Assembly (NCBI RefSeq): GCF_004917065.1
Contig: NZ_SSYA01000001.1
Coordinates: forward strand, 1,434,161-1,498,160
Origin: Geomonas ferrireducens
GTDB taxonomy: Bacteria; Desulfobacterota; Desulfuromonadia; Geobacterales; Geobacteraceae
DNA: 64,000 nucleotides
Direction: 5' to 3'
Shown: piece by piece, positions 10,401 through 18,768 of the stretch
Layout: each line of letters begins with the position of its first letter
Position numbering within the stretch: the first letter of the stretch is position 1
Position numbers and translations under genes: made by a program
Notes under the pieces: generated by a model
What the model was told of the DNA's origin: nothing
Databases searched by the model: none
The model's input: only the letters and a program-made list of their open reading frames with translations

Positions 10401-10549
10401 GTGCCGCACCATCGGATCTTGGGGAGGCCGCGCTCGCTCAAGGCGATGAGGTCCTGGTGCGACTCGACCTTGAGATTGATGAGCACGTTACGCGCCCTGG
10501 TGGAGAGGTTTTTGAAAAGATGTGGCGGTACGGGAGCAGGTTCAGTCAT
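7427..10549 (-). CDS. Large protein with RNA polymerase alpha-CTD-like and sigma-region-4-like domains
   Basis: 1040 residues. Residues about 10-63 resemble the RNA polymerase alpha C-terminal domain (LSTRARNVLINLKVES, then LPKIRWCGTKTTAEL). Residues 325-357 match a sigma-70 region 4 helix-turn-helix (VSLRKLGEEIGVTTERVRQVE, ending EAKLLQKL). Residues about 515-580 could be a HARE-type winged helix. A basic Lys/Arg/Pro linker near residue 820 precedes a C-terminal domain with no recognised family. No polymerase, nuclease or ATPase motif is seen. The combination suggests a DNA- or RNA-polymerase-binding regulator; that role is inference. It is GC-rich like resident genes and has no obvious operon partner. 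Confidence 0.72.
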   Translation of the reverse strand: MTEPAPVPPHLFKNLSTRARNVLINLKVESHQDLIALSERGLPKIRWCGTKTTAELTRLLEGVQLDYVPMHSSLAQPSGCAEGAAASEVSAPRMAAVPSKWSILNRTFMELSTAAASPSQCAWPETIKLPPADLVRLRAVGIFPEDTPYLLCSFTIEYLLEAGLSDTALSSMLHAIARVSQLPGDPLPTITQEAQDLSLYTGLPEDQLDPLIVHDFPFPALLGFVDAPTDAVPWSVVAKITERSVIKRLGFSVTALRAIRYLWQLKERAEAFVESAAAGLPTALYLDLDRLLDQYTLTAGTSGGGTEPPKHWDWYPRLARKRFGAAADKVSLRKLGEEIGVTTERVRQVEAKLLQKLTDGANLLHLDYLWRLLDHFLFSSGGARYAYELCLSLQTVHGWDTPPSEETLCVLMGLSPRYRVDPDSSPVRISLTTACCAACEAAGAALSEALIASKTAAFTYDHALDVVRGACVRMQCPELRKITSFSPSLVEFIADPSPSLSVHDQEVHLELPQHKCTLIQELEEVMLSAPDGMHYKEAYQRLKLMDPETTTSAQSVHGRLTDAKWALLWGMGTFKHRALLTIPVPLITEILEDFAHELERYDVPYLCANGHHFDRYAERLRAQDIPTSRALYSCMKIVGSPTMSFEEYPYVLRKSHVGPRPPVSLLIEQFLLKARRAVSYKELKDFEVGILGGHILHMHSHLNRSRNVLKIENILLHIDHAQYVTDQLRRMVETPPLEEDGSEPTEVALFRKHQDACEAIGIAGPKELFCFVERFLPGTVNWHLEPHRKYPLWKQAAVKDEKVQAKPKSKSRRHKSPPPEPPAKRTTAAPPPADWVYAYLEDLGKPCLTKHLFEAFRADPLRNNLYKVWLRKTERVLWYSRDSVIARKALEWDDEKQYALETLALMHLERAAGLGKPYGSCRAIHTDHSGQLPELAHRVAWTPVLLHGLLVSGANFVQIGRQKDLFVSVDNPHGIQTLNDLLYRTLLTEHGGCVPKKEFLAACEKEGIILKPSALFLTGKDPRVVVDGGVIRAVSLEVGA

Positions 10550-10887
10550 GAGTGGGCAGGTCCCATCGCGAGGAATTATGAGCCGAATGAAACCATTGTA
10601 TTAGATATTTGTAATATTGCAAGGGGGTGGTGAGCTCCCGCACTCACCTGCGGACCGAAGCCTACGGAGGGTGAAGGCAGGGAGGACCGGGCTAGGAAGG
10701 GGGCACGTATGGTGTTTTTTGAGTGGTGGAGGGAAGGCGTCACGCGGGGGAGAACAGCGCGGGACGCCCTACGTTTCATACGGAGTTTGGAAAAAAACGC
10801 CAGGCAACGCTTGACTAAAAATTGGCGCAAGCTAATATTCATCGCGTCTGCCGATGCGAGGCAGGTAACCCATGAAAGGAGGCCATT

Positions 10888-11538
10888 ATGTCGGTACCGA
10901 AGCACGAACTGTCGCATCTCTGGAAGCTTTCTGACGGCGACCTCATGCAGGAAGCTCGCATCTTTGGGCGAAGGTTGAGGGGGCACGCCGCCTTCCAAAA
11001 TGTCGGACCTCATGTGCCAGTGGGTGATACATTCGACACGCTGGCGGACATACTTGGGGAGAAGTCGAATGCGGCGAAGGGTGGCGGCAAACGGATGGTC
11101 GAAGACAGGGACAAGGCACGCGAAAATATATTCACGGCCTTTACCTTTGCCGGTCAGCACTCAGTGATGGTCGCCACGCATGAAAACAATCCCTCGCTGA
11201 TGGACATTGGCTACGAACTGCGCCACAGGACCTATACGAGCAAGCCGGCGACCACCATCCTGCCGGGGCAACCCGGCAAAGTGGACCTGAAACCGGGGCC
11301 GAAGGGGTCCGGGATCTTCTATGTGGTGGTGAACAAGTGTCAGGGCATGGGCAGTCTCGAGGTCCAGTACACGGACAACCCGAATGACGAGTCTTCCTGG
11401 AAAAGTGCAGAAAGGTCCTATAGGTGTAAAGTGGAGCTGAAAGGCGAGTTGGTCAAGCGGTACTACATCCGGACGAGGTACCACAACAATGCCGGATACG
11501 GTCCTTGGTCCGCAGTAGTCGACATCGTGCTGAGTTAA
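10888..11538 (+). CDS. Hypothetical protein with fibronectin-III-like C-terminus
   Basis: 216 residues with a strong AAAGGAGG ribosome site 6 nt before the ATG. The N-terminal half is charged and helical. The C-terminal 90 residues (from about TTILPGQPGKVDLKPG) look like a fibronectin type III fold: beta strands ending in the YYIRTRYHNNAGYGPWS pattern. No signal peptide or membrane helix is present. Not recognised beyond that. A long hairpin follows the stop. Confidence 0.7.
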   Translation: MSVPKHELSHLWKLSDGDLMQEARIFGRRLRGHAAFQNVGPHVPVGDTFDTLADILGEKSNAAKGGGKRMVEDRDKARENIFTAFTFAGQHSVMVATHENNPSLMDIGYELRHRTYTSKPATTILPGQPGKVDLKPGPKGSGIFYVVVNKCQGMGSLEVQYTDNPNDESSWKSAERSYRCKVELKGELVKRYYIRTRYHNNAGYGPWSAVVDIVLS

Positions 11539-11550
11539 CCCGCATTCCTG

Positions 11551-11582
11551 GTGCGGCTGCAGAGACCGACCTGCAGCCGCAC
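11551..11582 (+). terminator. Strong hairpin after the FN3-like gene
   Basis: Perfect 12-bp inverted repeat GTGCGGCTGCAG/CTGCAGCCGCAC with an 8-nt loop, 12 bp after the stop. There is no T run after it, so it is a hairpin of terminator position but not a canonical intrinsic terminator. Confidence 0.45.
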
Positions 11583-11798
11583 ACCTGCCTCGCTACTTCC
11601 AAACGATCCACACTTCATGCCGCCTCACCTCGCAGGATCTCCCAGCAGCAAATGAAACGCCGCGGGCACTCCAGGATCTCGGCATCGCCCAGGTTTTCCT
11701 CAATGAGTGCCTTGTTTCCTCCCACTCCCTCCGGGAGAGGATCGGGGTGAGGGCGATCCCACCTCTGGCCCACTTGCTGAACTCAAAACTTAATCCCT

Positions 11799-12240
11799 TC
11801 AACCTCCAACCTCGGCAGTAAATTGGAAACCTGCGACATTGAACCTCCGGCGCCGGTAGTAAATTGAGAGCGCCAGAGGTTGAACCTCCAGCGTCGCGAG
11901 TAAATTGAAAACGCCAGAGGTTGAACCTCCAGCGCCGCGAGTAAATTGAGAACGCCAGAGGCTGAACCTCCAGCGTCGGGAGTAAATTGAAAACGCCAGA
12001 GGTTGAACCTCCAGCGTCGGGAGTAAATTGAAATCGCCAGAGGTTGAACCTCCAGCGCCGTGAGTAAATTGAAAACGTCAGAGGTTGAACCTCCAGCGTC
12101 GCGAGTAAATTGAAAACGCCAGCGGTTGAACCTCTAGCATCGGGAGTAAATTGAGAACGCTAGAGATTGAACCTCCAGCGTCAGGAGTAAATTCGGAGCG
12201 CAAAAGGTTGAACCATCAGCAGCCTCGGTCATAGGTAGTA
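11799..12240. repeat. 41-bp tandem repeat array, about 10.5 copies
   Basis: Units beginning TGAACCTCCAGCG recur at 11799 (degenerate), 11840, 11881, 11922, 11963, 12004, 12045, 12086, 12127, 12168 and 12209 (degenerate): exactly 41 bp apart. Each unit has a central GAGTAAATTGA. Its ends form an imperfect inverted repeat across the unit boundary (AACCTCCAGCGT against ACGCCAGAGGTT). There are no unique spacers, so this is not a CRISPR. 41 is not a multiple of three, so it does not code. The flanking gene-less sequence 11583-11798 and 12241-12400 shows no gene; 12240-12305 holds short pyrimidine-rich repeats. Confidence 0.95.
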
Positions 12241-12400
12241 ATCCCCGTTCATCCCCTTCATCCCTGTTAATCGCATTTCTTTGCGTCTTGGCGTCTTTGC
12301 GTGAGAAAATTGGCTTGCGGTGTTGAATTTTCTTTAACAATGTTTCCGCATGTGTTAATGATGTTTACGCTATCCCGCCTAAGGAGTTGCGCAAAGTCCC

Positions 12401-13378
12401 ATGGCCCGCAAGAACCGCACCAGTCCCCTGGAAGACATAGTCCTCATCGCCAGCAAGTTCCCCTGGTGGATCTCCGTCATTCTTGCCGTCGTATTCTTCT
12501 TATATTTCAGTGCGCTCCCCTCCCAAAATCCCGGCAAAGTCATTGTGCAAATGTTCGCGATGTTCGGACAGTTTCTTCTCGCTCCCGCCTTCCTAATTGG
12601 GGCAGGTATCTCAGCGTTCAACGCCATGAAGCAGCGCAAGCTCTACGATACGGTCAAGTCGCGTGCGGATGTCGCCTCGCTGAACGAGATGAGCTGGGGC
12701 GAGTTCGAAACCCTGGTCGCCGAGCATTTCAAGCGGAACGGTTTTGAGGTCGCACGCGAGGGTGGTAGCGGGCCCGATGGCGGCATCGATCTCGTTCTAC
12801 GCAAGGGGAGAGAGAAGCACCTGGTGCAGTGCAAGCAGTGGAAGGCCTACAAGGTCAGCGTCCAGCCGGTGCGAGAATTTTACGGCGTAATGGCCGCAGC
12901 AGGAGCTGCCGGCGGATATTTCGTAACCTCCGGCACCTTCACTGTAGACGCAAAGGCCTTCGTGAGAGGCCTTAACCTCGAGCTGATCGACGGTCAGAAA
13001 CTGAAATCGATGATCTGGGCAGTCCGGAACGTGGTCCCCACGCCTTCCCAGGCGAATGTTGCTCCCCCAGTCGCGCAGCAATGCCCGAAATGTGGAGCGG
13101 CGATGCAAGTCCGAGTAGCCCGCAAAGGCTCCAATGCAGGCCAGAAGTTCTGGGGCTGCAGCACCTACCCGAAATGCAACGGCACCCAGGTCTTCGCGGT
13201 TGCGGGCCCGGCCCCGAAATCAGCGGATGTAGCGGTGGTCCAGCCAAAAGGAGAGCAGAAAAGGAACTGCCCCGATTGTGGAACCGAACTCGTCCTGAGG
13301 ACCTTTCAGAGTGGGCCGAAACAGGGGCAGAGCTTTTACGGGTGCTTGCCGTGTAAGAAGGCTTGGCCAGTAATGTAG
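12401..13378 (+). CDS. Membrane-anchored Mrr-type restriction endonuclease with topoisomerase zinc fingers
   Basis: 325 residues. Two hydrophobic helices (about 22-40 and 50-70) anchor the N-terminus. Residues about 95-200 are an Mrr_cat nuclease domain: MSWGEFETLVAEHFKRNGF, GGSGPDGGIDLV with Asp126/Asp130, and LVQCKQWK with Gln143 and Lys145 as the expected catalytic core. Then follow two topoisomerase-type zinc fingers, Cys228/231/253/259 and Cys290/293/315/318. Such proteins cut DNA, often modified DNA, and act in defence. It stands alone next to the 41-bp array. The nearest good ribosome site (AAGGAG, 12379) is rather far, so the start is not certain. Confidence 0.88.
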   Translation: MARKNRTSPLEDIVLIASKFPWWISVILAVVFFLYFSALPSQNPGKVIVQMFAMFGQFLLAPAFLIGAGISAFNAMKQRKLYDTVKSRADVASLNEMSWGEFETLVAEHFKRNGFEVAREGGSGPDGGIDLVLRKGREKHLVQCKQWKAYKVSVQPVREFYGVMAAAGAAGGYFVTSGTFTVDAKAFVRGLNLELIDGQKLKSMIWAVRNVVPTPSQANVAPPVAQQCPKCGAAMQVRVARKGSNAGQKFWGCSTYPKCNGTQVFAVAGPAPKSADVAVVQPKGEQKRNCPDCGTELVLRTFQSGPKQGQSFYGCLPCKKAWPVM

Positions 13379-13732
13379 AGCAATATGAACTACACAGAGA
13401 GCTACAATGGGGGCGGCAGAGAGAGTTACATAAGACCAGCTCCCGTCCCAGCACATGCTTTGATGGCAATGATCTAAGAGGCCCTGAGGGATGGATTTTT
13501 AAACTTGAAGGGAGCTACTGTAAGAATACCTCTTCCTGAGGCAGCCCGCCAGGAGGAAGGCGGGCGAATTTCGCGAAGGGGGTAAAACTCTAGCCGTTGT
13601 GATGAGGGTAACAAAAAGCTTCGGCAATAGGAACAAGAGGAATTTAAAGAACGGACACCTCGGGCCCTTCGAGGGCCAATGCACAGCATCTCGCAGCGGG
13701 GACCTGAGGGCGCAATCTAGAAAGGATGCAAC
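13379..13732. other. Gene-less stretch
   Basis: No convincing gene, repeat or RNA is seen; only short open frames without ribosome sites. Confidence 0.6.
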
Positions 13733-13999
13733 ATGCACAGCGGAGTTGCTGAACAAGAACATGAACTTATTGAAAAATTAGAAGCCTACGCAAAGAAGGA
13801 ACACAGGAAGTATCTCCTTCTAAAAGAGGCTATGGAGGAGATTTTAACTGTAGGCCTAAGAACCAGATTGAGAAACACTATGATCAATACCGCCTGTTAT
13901 GCACTTATCGAAAGTGAAGACGGCTTCGAAGAAATGAGTCCAGAAGAACAGGATAGAATGAGGAGAGCCATTATCGCAAAAGCACAAGGCCGTAAATAA
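13733..13999 (+). CDS. Small charged helical hypothetical protein
   Basis: 88 residues, strongly charged and almost wholly helical by composition (Glu, Lys, Arg, Met-rich), with no membrane segment. A weak GAAAGGA lies 8-10 nt before the ATG. No known family recognised. Positioned between the Mrr nuclease and the AT-rich four-gene operon, on the same strand as both but about 500 bp from the latter. Confidence 0.55.
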   Translation: MHSGVAEQEHELIEKLEAYAKKEHRKYLLLKEAMEEILTVGLRTRLRNTMINTACYALIESEDGFEEMSPEEQDRMRRAIIAKAQGRK

Positions 14000-14494
14000 C
14001 ATGCCAAAGAGAATGCCCCCCCTTTAATGTCGTCAAGGCGCTCAAGCGGTAATGAATGCCGAAGGTAGCACGTAGACCGACACGACCTTATCGGGAATTG
14101 CCTCGCTGGCCGTTTGGCCTCAGGACCGAACTCTACGGTGTGCGCGTACATCCTATTGTGGATGCACGTTGACCGTGGCAACCCGTAGTAAAGGGGGGCG
14201 CGAGTAATTAGGAAGTGCGGTGAAGAGAACGGGAGACGGTGTTGTATAGCTTATAATACTATTGTCTCTCCCCCCCCCGGGTCCGTATCAATGTCTCACG
14301 ATATGCTATAAATTGTTGACACCGCACGTACTTTGACTGACAACATTTTTTAGAGGCTGTCCATAGATCCTTGACTACAGTGTGGGTTTAAGGTATGGAA
14401 CTCATTAATTGGAACTTTACTCGGCGGGTGAGTACTCTTGCTTTTACCCGATGCCAGCATCGATGTTGCTTCACAAAAAGCTCAAGGTGATCAA
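14000..14494. other. Gene-less stretch upstream of the AT-rich operon
   Basis: Holds the leader of the four-gene operon. TTGACA at 14316 and TTGACT at 14333 and 14371 are possible -35 elements, the last with TATGGA 17 nt downstream, but none has a good -10. A TATAAT lies at 14252 without a matching -35. Composition changes from GC-rich to AT-rich across about 14240-14440, which probably marks one edge of a transferred segment. Confidence 0.5.
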
Positions 14495-15529
14495 ATGAGG
14501 GAACTCTGTCATATATATTTGGGTGAAGATGCAACCTCTTTCGATTTCTACAACAACGTTCTTCCGCAGCTGCATAATTTTTTTCGGCAAAATAGCGGCA
14601 GAGAGCTTGTACTTGATTTCTCTGAGGTTAGTTTCATCTCGCCACTTGTAGTGCCTAACATTTTCACAATAGGTTACATACTCAAAAAACATTTTGGTAC
14701 TCCTGTCGAGCTTATCGTGCCGTGGAAACCTAAGCTACTATCATATTTAAATGATATTTCGTTTTTTAGTATCATAAGTGACTATGATTTATTCGTAATA
14801 GACGATAGGTATGTTGGTGGACTAAATACTAACACAGTCTATCCAGGATGCTTTTGTTATTGCTTTGAGCCGGATATGGCATATGAGGATGTACGTTACA
14901 AATTAAAAAAATCAATAAATATAATAACTGATCTTGCTACGTCCATTACTGGTGTGAAAAGTGACGGTTCTGACCTTCTAAATAACTTAACCGAGTTGTG
15001 CTATAACGCATGCCTACACAGTGACAATCTTGCATTTGCAACGATACAAACTAATCTAACAGATAACAATCGCCATAAAAAAGCATATTTAGCTATATCT
15101 GACTGTGGTAACGGACTGTATCATTCTCTGTCCAAGAAATATAGAGCCAATGAAGCATCGCCAGTTACAGTTTCTACAGATGAGTTCCTTTCATTATCGG
15201 AAGATGTAAGGAATGTATATGCCATCTTAGAATCAATCCTTTTTCGCCAGCAGTATGAAGTCTTTGGCATTTTTCATGTTGTTGGCAATGTCACAGCGAC
15301 TGGGGGGGTGGTTAGAATACATTCAAATGATACGCAAGTTATCTTGACCCAGAATAGTTTTCAGCGTTATATCGACCACCCAGTTAAGTTAGCGAAAACC
15401 TTGAAAGACAAACTTGTACAAGTACAACGAGAAGACATTGAACTCAGGTTCTCTCCAGTAAGGAAAAGCTCTGGTAAGCTTAAGGGTGTACATATTGAAA
15501 TCGAAGTACCTATAGGAGTCAAGCGGTAA
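14495..15529 (+). CDS. STAS-like / GHKL ATPase protein (gene 1 of AT-rich operon)
   Basis: I choose ATG 14495, which has AAGGTGA 4 nt upstream; an in-frame TTG at 14438 would add 19 residues. Residues about 1-100 look STAS-like (ELVLDFSEVSFISPLVVPN). Residues about 135-280 resemble a GHKL/histidine-kinase-type ATPase: N-box ELCYNACLHS with Glu167 and Asn171, G1 box ISDCGNGL (201-208), and a Gly-containing loop VVGNVTATGG. There is no phospho-acceptor His domain, so it is not an ordinary sensor kinase. Its TAA overlaps the next ATG (TAATG). The gene is clearly AT-rich. Role unknown; probable nucleotide-dependent switch of the operon. Confidence 0.75.
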   Translation: MRELCHIYLGEDATSFDFYNNVLPQLHNFFRQNSGRELVLDFSEVSFISPLVVPNIFTIGYILKKHFGTPVELIVPWKPKLLSYLNDISFFSIISDYDLFVIDDRYVGGLNTNTVYPGCFCYCFEPDMAYEDVRYKLKKSINIITDLATSITGVKSDGSDLLNNLTELCYNACLHSDNLAFATIQTNLTDNNRHKKAYLAISDCGNGLYHSLSKKYRANEASPVTVSTDEFLSLSEDVRNVYAILESILFRQQYEVFGIFHVVGNVTATGGVVRIHSNDTQVILTQNSFQRYIDHPVKLAKTLKDKLVQVQREDIELRFSPVRKSSGKLKGVHIEIEVPIGVKR

Positions 15530-16494
15530 TGTATTCGTTCAAGTTCAATGAGGAAACGGTATACGTTCCTGTACATATGAATGCTACGTTCAAAAGTAAG
15601 TATCTATCATTTTCAGTTGACTTAATAGACGATACGTTGGCTAGCGATATACTCAGGTCAATTACTAATAGTACCGCAAAATACTTCTTAGTAGATTTGA
15701 CTAACGTTAATGCCGCACATTCCAGAGTTTTTGAGCCTTTTTCTCAGATCCGAAACCTTGGTAAAAATCTTATATTTTGTGGAGCAGACGAGAAAATTTC
15801 TGGACACATAGCGAAAGCATTATCAATTACGATTGTCGGGAACGGGTTTCTTTTTTCTACCAAGGAAGCAGAGGTGTATTTTGAAACTGTAGTTAAAGGA
15901 AAGGTTGACTTTAAACAAAAATTAGATCGTTTCGTAAAATCGGTGACGGCAGAGTTTCTATTGACTACTGCAAGGCGCACATCCACGTTCTTAGATTCAT
16001 CAAATGTTTATAGCAATATGTATATTGATATTAAACAGATGTTTTGCAATACGCCGGTATACTTTTTGACGCTATACCTATTGTGTCGTCTCCTAACTAG
16101 GGAAAAAAATCTAGACCAATATGATGGGTTCATCTGCGCAAGTAATAACGGATCTGTCATTTCGACTGCACTCACCATCTTGATAGGTAAGCCAACAATT
16201 TATCTTATGAACCTCGGGCCCCATTTAACTATAATGGATCGTGAGGTCATAGGAAAGATCAAAGAGGGCGGGCGTTATTTGTTCGTGTATGACTTTTTAT
16301 GCCTGGGTACAGAGCTCAAATTAGTAAAAACTGTTGTTGCCTTACAAGGTGCAACGATAGAGGGATCATTTGGAATAGCCAAACTTTTTCTACCTTCAAA
16401 TCCCAGCTCTCCTCGTAAGTATGACACTACTAATCACTCTGTTATCTCTATAAATGAAGAATTTGAATTTAATTATGAGGTAAGTGCGACATGA
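15529..16494 (+). CDS. PRTase-like protein with degenerate PRPP motif (gene 2)
   Basis: 321 residues. The N-terminal 110 residues look like another alpha/beta STAS-like domain (KYFLVDLTNVNAAHSRVFEP). Residues about 165-290 resemble a type I phosphoribosyltransferase: YDGFICASNNGSV, KPTIYLMNLGPHL, and RYLFVYDFLCLGTEL (249-263) where active enzymes have an acidic-acidic PRPP loop. The second acidic residue is missing, so it may bind but not turn over PRPP, or act as a sensor. It is coupled to both neighbours: TAATG with gene 1 and ATGA with gene 3. Function is inferred from the fold only. Confidence 0.65.
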   Translation: MYSFKFNEETVYVPVHMNATFKSKYLSFSVDLIDDTLASDILRSITNSTAKYFLVDLTNVNAAHSRVFEPFSQIRNLGKNLIFCGADEKISGHIAKALSITIVGNGFLFSTKEAEVYFETVVKGKVDFKQKLDRFVKSVTAEFLLTTARRTSTFLDSSNVYSNMYIDIKQMFCNTPVYFLTLYLLCRLLTREKNLDQYDGFICASNNGSVISTALTILIGKPTIYLMNLGPHLTIMDREVIGKIKEGGRYLFVYDFLCLGTELKLVKTVVALQGATIEGSFGIAKLFLPSNPSSPRKYDTTNHSVISINEEFEFNYEVSAT

Positions 16495-18119
16495 CTAAAA
16501 TCATTGAAGAAAATTTTTCGTGCATTAGCATGCTTAAAAGCGAAGAATCTTATTTCCAAAACTGGCTTACTGTAAAAAATATTTACGTAGAGATCCTCGA
16601 CCGTGGTAGTCTTAGACAAAAAGATGCTTACACTCCTCATGATTATAGAAATCATTGTGTTAATATTTATAACATTATCAGTAATATAATTTTAAAAGAA
16701 AACTTTTCAGGGCTCAACACGGAAGAACTTTTTATTTTGGATGTTGCCGTCCTACTTCATGACGTGTACATGGCGCTAGACCCAGAAAAACGGGGGACAC
16801 ACAGCGCCGATGCAAGAGACTTTGTAAAGCGAGAACAACGAGATCACCGTTTGCCGTTTGACCGAGAGCAAGCTATATGTATTGGAGATGTTATTTTCGG
16901 GCACTCCGATCTTAAAACAGAGAACGGAATTACTACATGCAAAACTATAGAGGCCCTTCCTAAAAAGGAAGACTTTTACGTTGGGATGTCAGGAAAACCT
17001 ATAAATGTTCGGGTACTATCTTCTATTTTAAGGTTGGCTGATGAGTTGGATATTAATAGTAGAAGAATAAAGGGGTATAAGCCAGATGACTATAATATAA
17101 ATGAATCCTCGCGCCCGCACTGGAGAAAATGCGAAATTTTCATGTTTCCAAAAATCTGTCCTACAGATAGAAGTGTTATCCATTTGAAGCCAGATCATGA
17201 GCTTATCAAAGAGGATGGTAATGAGGAGGCAGATGTAAAGCTTCTGCTTGAAGTAGAGCAAAAAATCAATACAGAACTTATTTACCTTAACAAAAATGTA
17301 TTTTTCACTGATTGTGGCTTGCAAGGTTGGAGTTTTCATAAGGTCGAGATTTCTACGGTCGATGATCTTAGCGACAGGATAGATAGAGAGCGTCAAAAAA
17401 AAAAAAATGATAAAATAGCAGAGGGGGTTATAGACCCTCTGTCATCGGAAGTTCCTGTTCCCAAAGCTATAAAAAGAGAAATAATTATAGATAATGTGGC
17501 GCTTGAGAACGAAATAACTGGGTGGGTTGATACAAATAAACTGCTTCTATCTGGTCATTTCATCATAGAAGATGGTATTTGTGCCAGAGATTGGATAGAT
17601 ACTCAATCTCTTCTTGAAGACCCAGAATACCTAAGAAAAATAGCAAAAGGTTTTTGTGACAAGTTGCCCGATGGTTGTCATGTCGTTGGTATAGGTCAAC
17701 AGGGAAGCGCCCTCGCTTCGGCCATGGCTCTTTTCAAGAGAGTTCCTTTTTCGTATCTCATTCCAGACAAATTTAAGAAATTTCAGGTTGACCCAGATAA
17801 GGCTATCAGTTTTATAGATGTATCAAAATTAGTTTTGGTAACCGATGTAGTAGTCACAGGGGCAACAATATCTAAAGCTGTTGATGAGATTTGCCGTAAG
17901 CTTAAGCTACCTTCCGATAGAGTTGCTGCTGTTTTCTCAGTTTTTGTTCGAGAACCTATTGTTGACAGAACTGAAGGATTCCGTGCCGATATTTTTACTA
18001 AGCTCTTTGCTTTAAATAAATCGATCCCCATTGAACTATGCCAAAAGCCTAGTTGCCATCGATGCATTTTTAAAGAGCGTGGTTTAAAGTTGTACAGTAA
18101 TGAACCTATAGAGCTATAA
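16491..18119 (+). CDS. HD-domain / orotate-PRTase-like fusion (gene 3)
   Basis: 542 residues. N-terminal half: an HD-type metal-dependent domain with His55, LLHD (His90-Asp91), His104, FGHSD (His138) and RLADELD (Asp184). It resembles HD domains found in conflict and signalling systems. C-terminal half from about residue 340: an OPRTase-like domain, VGIGQQGSALASA and a full PRPP-binding loop LVLVTDVVVTGATI (447-460). The tail has a Cys cluster (CQKPSCHRC). A Lys-rich linker near 303-307 (RQKKKND) joins the halves. The ATG overlaps the stop of gene 2. Possible nucleotide phosphohydrolase plus phosphoribosyltransferase acting on one pathway; substrate unknown. Confidence 0.75.
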   Translation: MTKIIEENFSCISMLKSEESYFQNWLTVKNIYVEILDRGSLRQKDAYTPHDYRNHCVNIYNIISNIILKENFSGLNTEELFILDVAVLLHDVYMALDPEKRGTHSADARDFVKREQRDHRLPFDREQAICIGDVIFGHSDLKTENGITTCKTIEALPKKEDFYVGMSGKPINVRVLSSILRLADELDINSRRIKGYKPDDYNINESSRPHWRKCEIFMFPKICPTDRSVIHLKPDHELIKEDGNEEADVKLLLEVEQKINTELIYLNKNVFFTDCGLQGWSFHKVEISTVDDLSDRIDRERQKKKNDKIAEGVIDPLSSEVPVPKAIKREIIIDNVALENEITGWVDTNKLLLSGHFIIEDGICARDWIDTQSLLEDPEYLRKIAKGFCDKLPDGCHVVGIGQQGSALASAMALFKRVPFSYLIPDKFKKFQVDPDKAISFIDVSKLVLVTDVVVTGATISKAVDEICRKLKLPSDRVAAVFSVFVREPIVDRTEGFRADIFTKLFALNKSIPIELCQKPSCHRCIFKERGLKLYSNEPIEL

Positions 18120-18128
18120 GGAGAATTT

Positions 18129-18752
18129 ATGCATATTGTAAACCCTGAATTTGTAATAGAGGATAATGTTGACGGTATGGAAATGCTCCGTAATATCGAA
18201 AAATATGGACGAACCTGTTATAAGAGCGAAGACAAAGTTTCTGACAATTCTGCCCTTTCCTTTGTTGAAATGATACTGAAGCGAGGACACGAATCCGTAC
18301 TGGAGCATGAAAAGGTCACCGTAAGGATCATCTGCGACAGAGGTGTAACCCATGAGATCGTAAGGCACCGTATTGCTAGCTACAGCCAGGAGAGCACCCG
18401 ATATTGTAACTATAGTAAGGATAAGTTTGGCAATGAGATTAGTGTTGTTTCACCCTGTTTTTTTGGAGAACAGAGTGCAGACCGCAAATACCGTGTATGG
18501 AAGCAAGCGATGGAAAATGCTGAGAAGTCCTATTTTGAGCTATTGAGCCTCGGTGCTTCTCCCCAGGAAGCGCGGTCAGTCCTGCCGAACTCCTTGAAAA
18601 CAGAAATTGTTATGACTATGAACCTTAGGGAATGGCGGCACTTTTTTCGTCTTCGCACATCTACCTTAGCGCATCCTCAAATGAGGGAGGTTGCTGAACC
18701 TTTACTGAAAGAATTTCGCAAGCGAATTCCTATCATCTTTGATGGTCTCTGA
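18129..18752 (+). CDS. thyX: FAD-dependent thymidylate synthase ThyX (gene 4)
   Basis: 207 residues. ThyX methylates dUMP to dTMP with methylene-tetrahydrofolate and reduced FAD. The diagnostic motif RHRIASYSQESTRY sits at residues 79-92; the C-terminal LPNSLKTEIVMTMN and NLREWRHFFRLRT patterns also fit. AAGGAG precedes the ATG by 6 nt, and only 9 bp separate it from the HD/PRTase gene, so it is the last gene of the operon. It is less extreme in AT content than genes 1-3. It could be the cell's thymidylate synthase or an accessory copy brought by the island. Confidence 0.95.
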   Translation: MHIVNPEFVIEDNVDGMEMLRNIEKYGRTCYKSEDKVSDNSALSFVEMILKRGHESVLEHEKVTVRIICDRGVTHEIVRHRIASYSQESTRYCNYSKDKFGNEISVVSPCFFGEQSADRKYRVWKQAMENAEKSYFELLSLGASPQEARSVLPNSLKTEIVMTMNLREWRHFFRLRTSTLAHPQMREVAEPLLKEFRKRIPIIFDGL

Positions 18753-18768
18753 GGAGAAAGAGTGTAGG

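Noticed and set aside
11799-12240. CRISPR array
   Set aside because: The whole 41-bp unit is repeated; there are no unique spacers and no cas genes nearby.
14229-14257. Promoter with TATAAT at 14252
   Set aside because: No -35 element at the right distance and it is 240 bp before the operon start.
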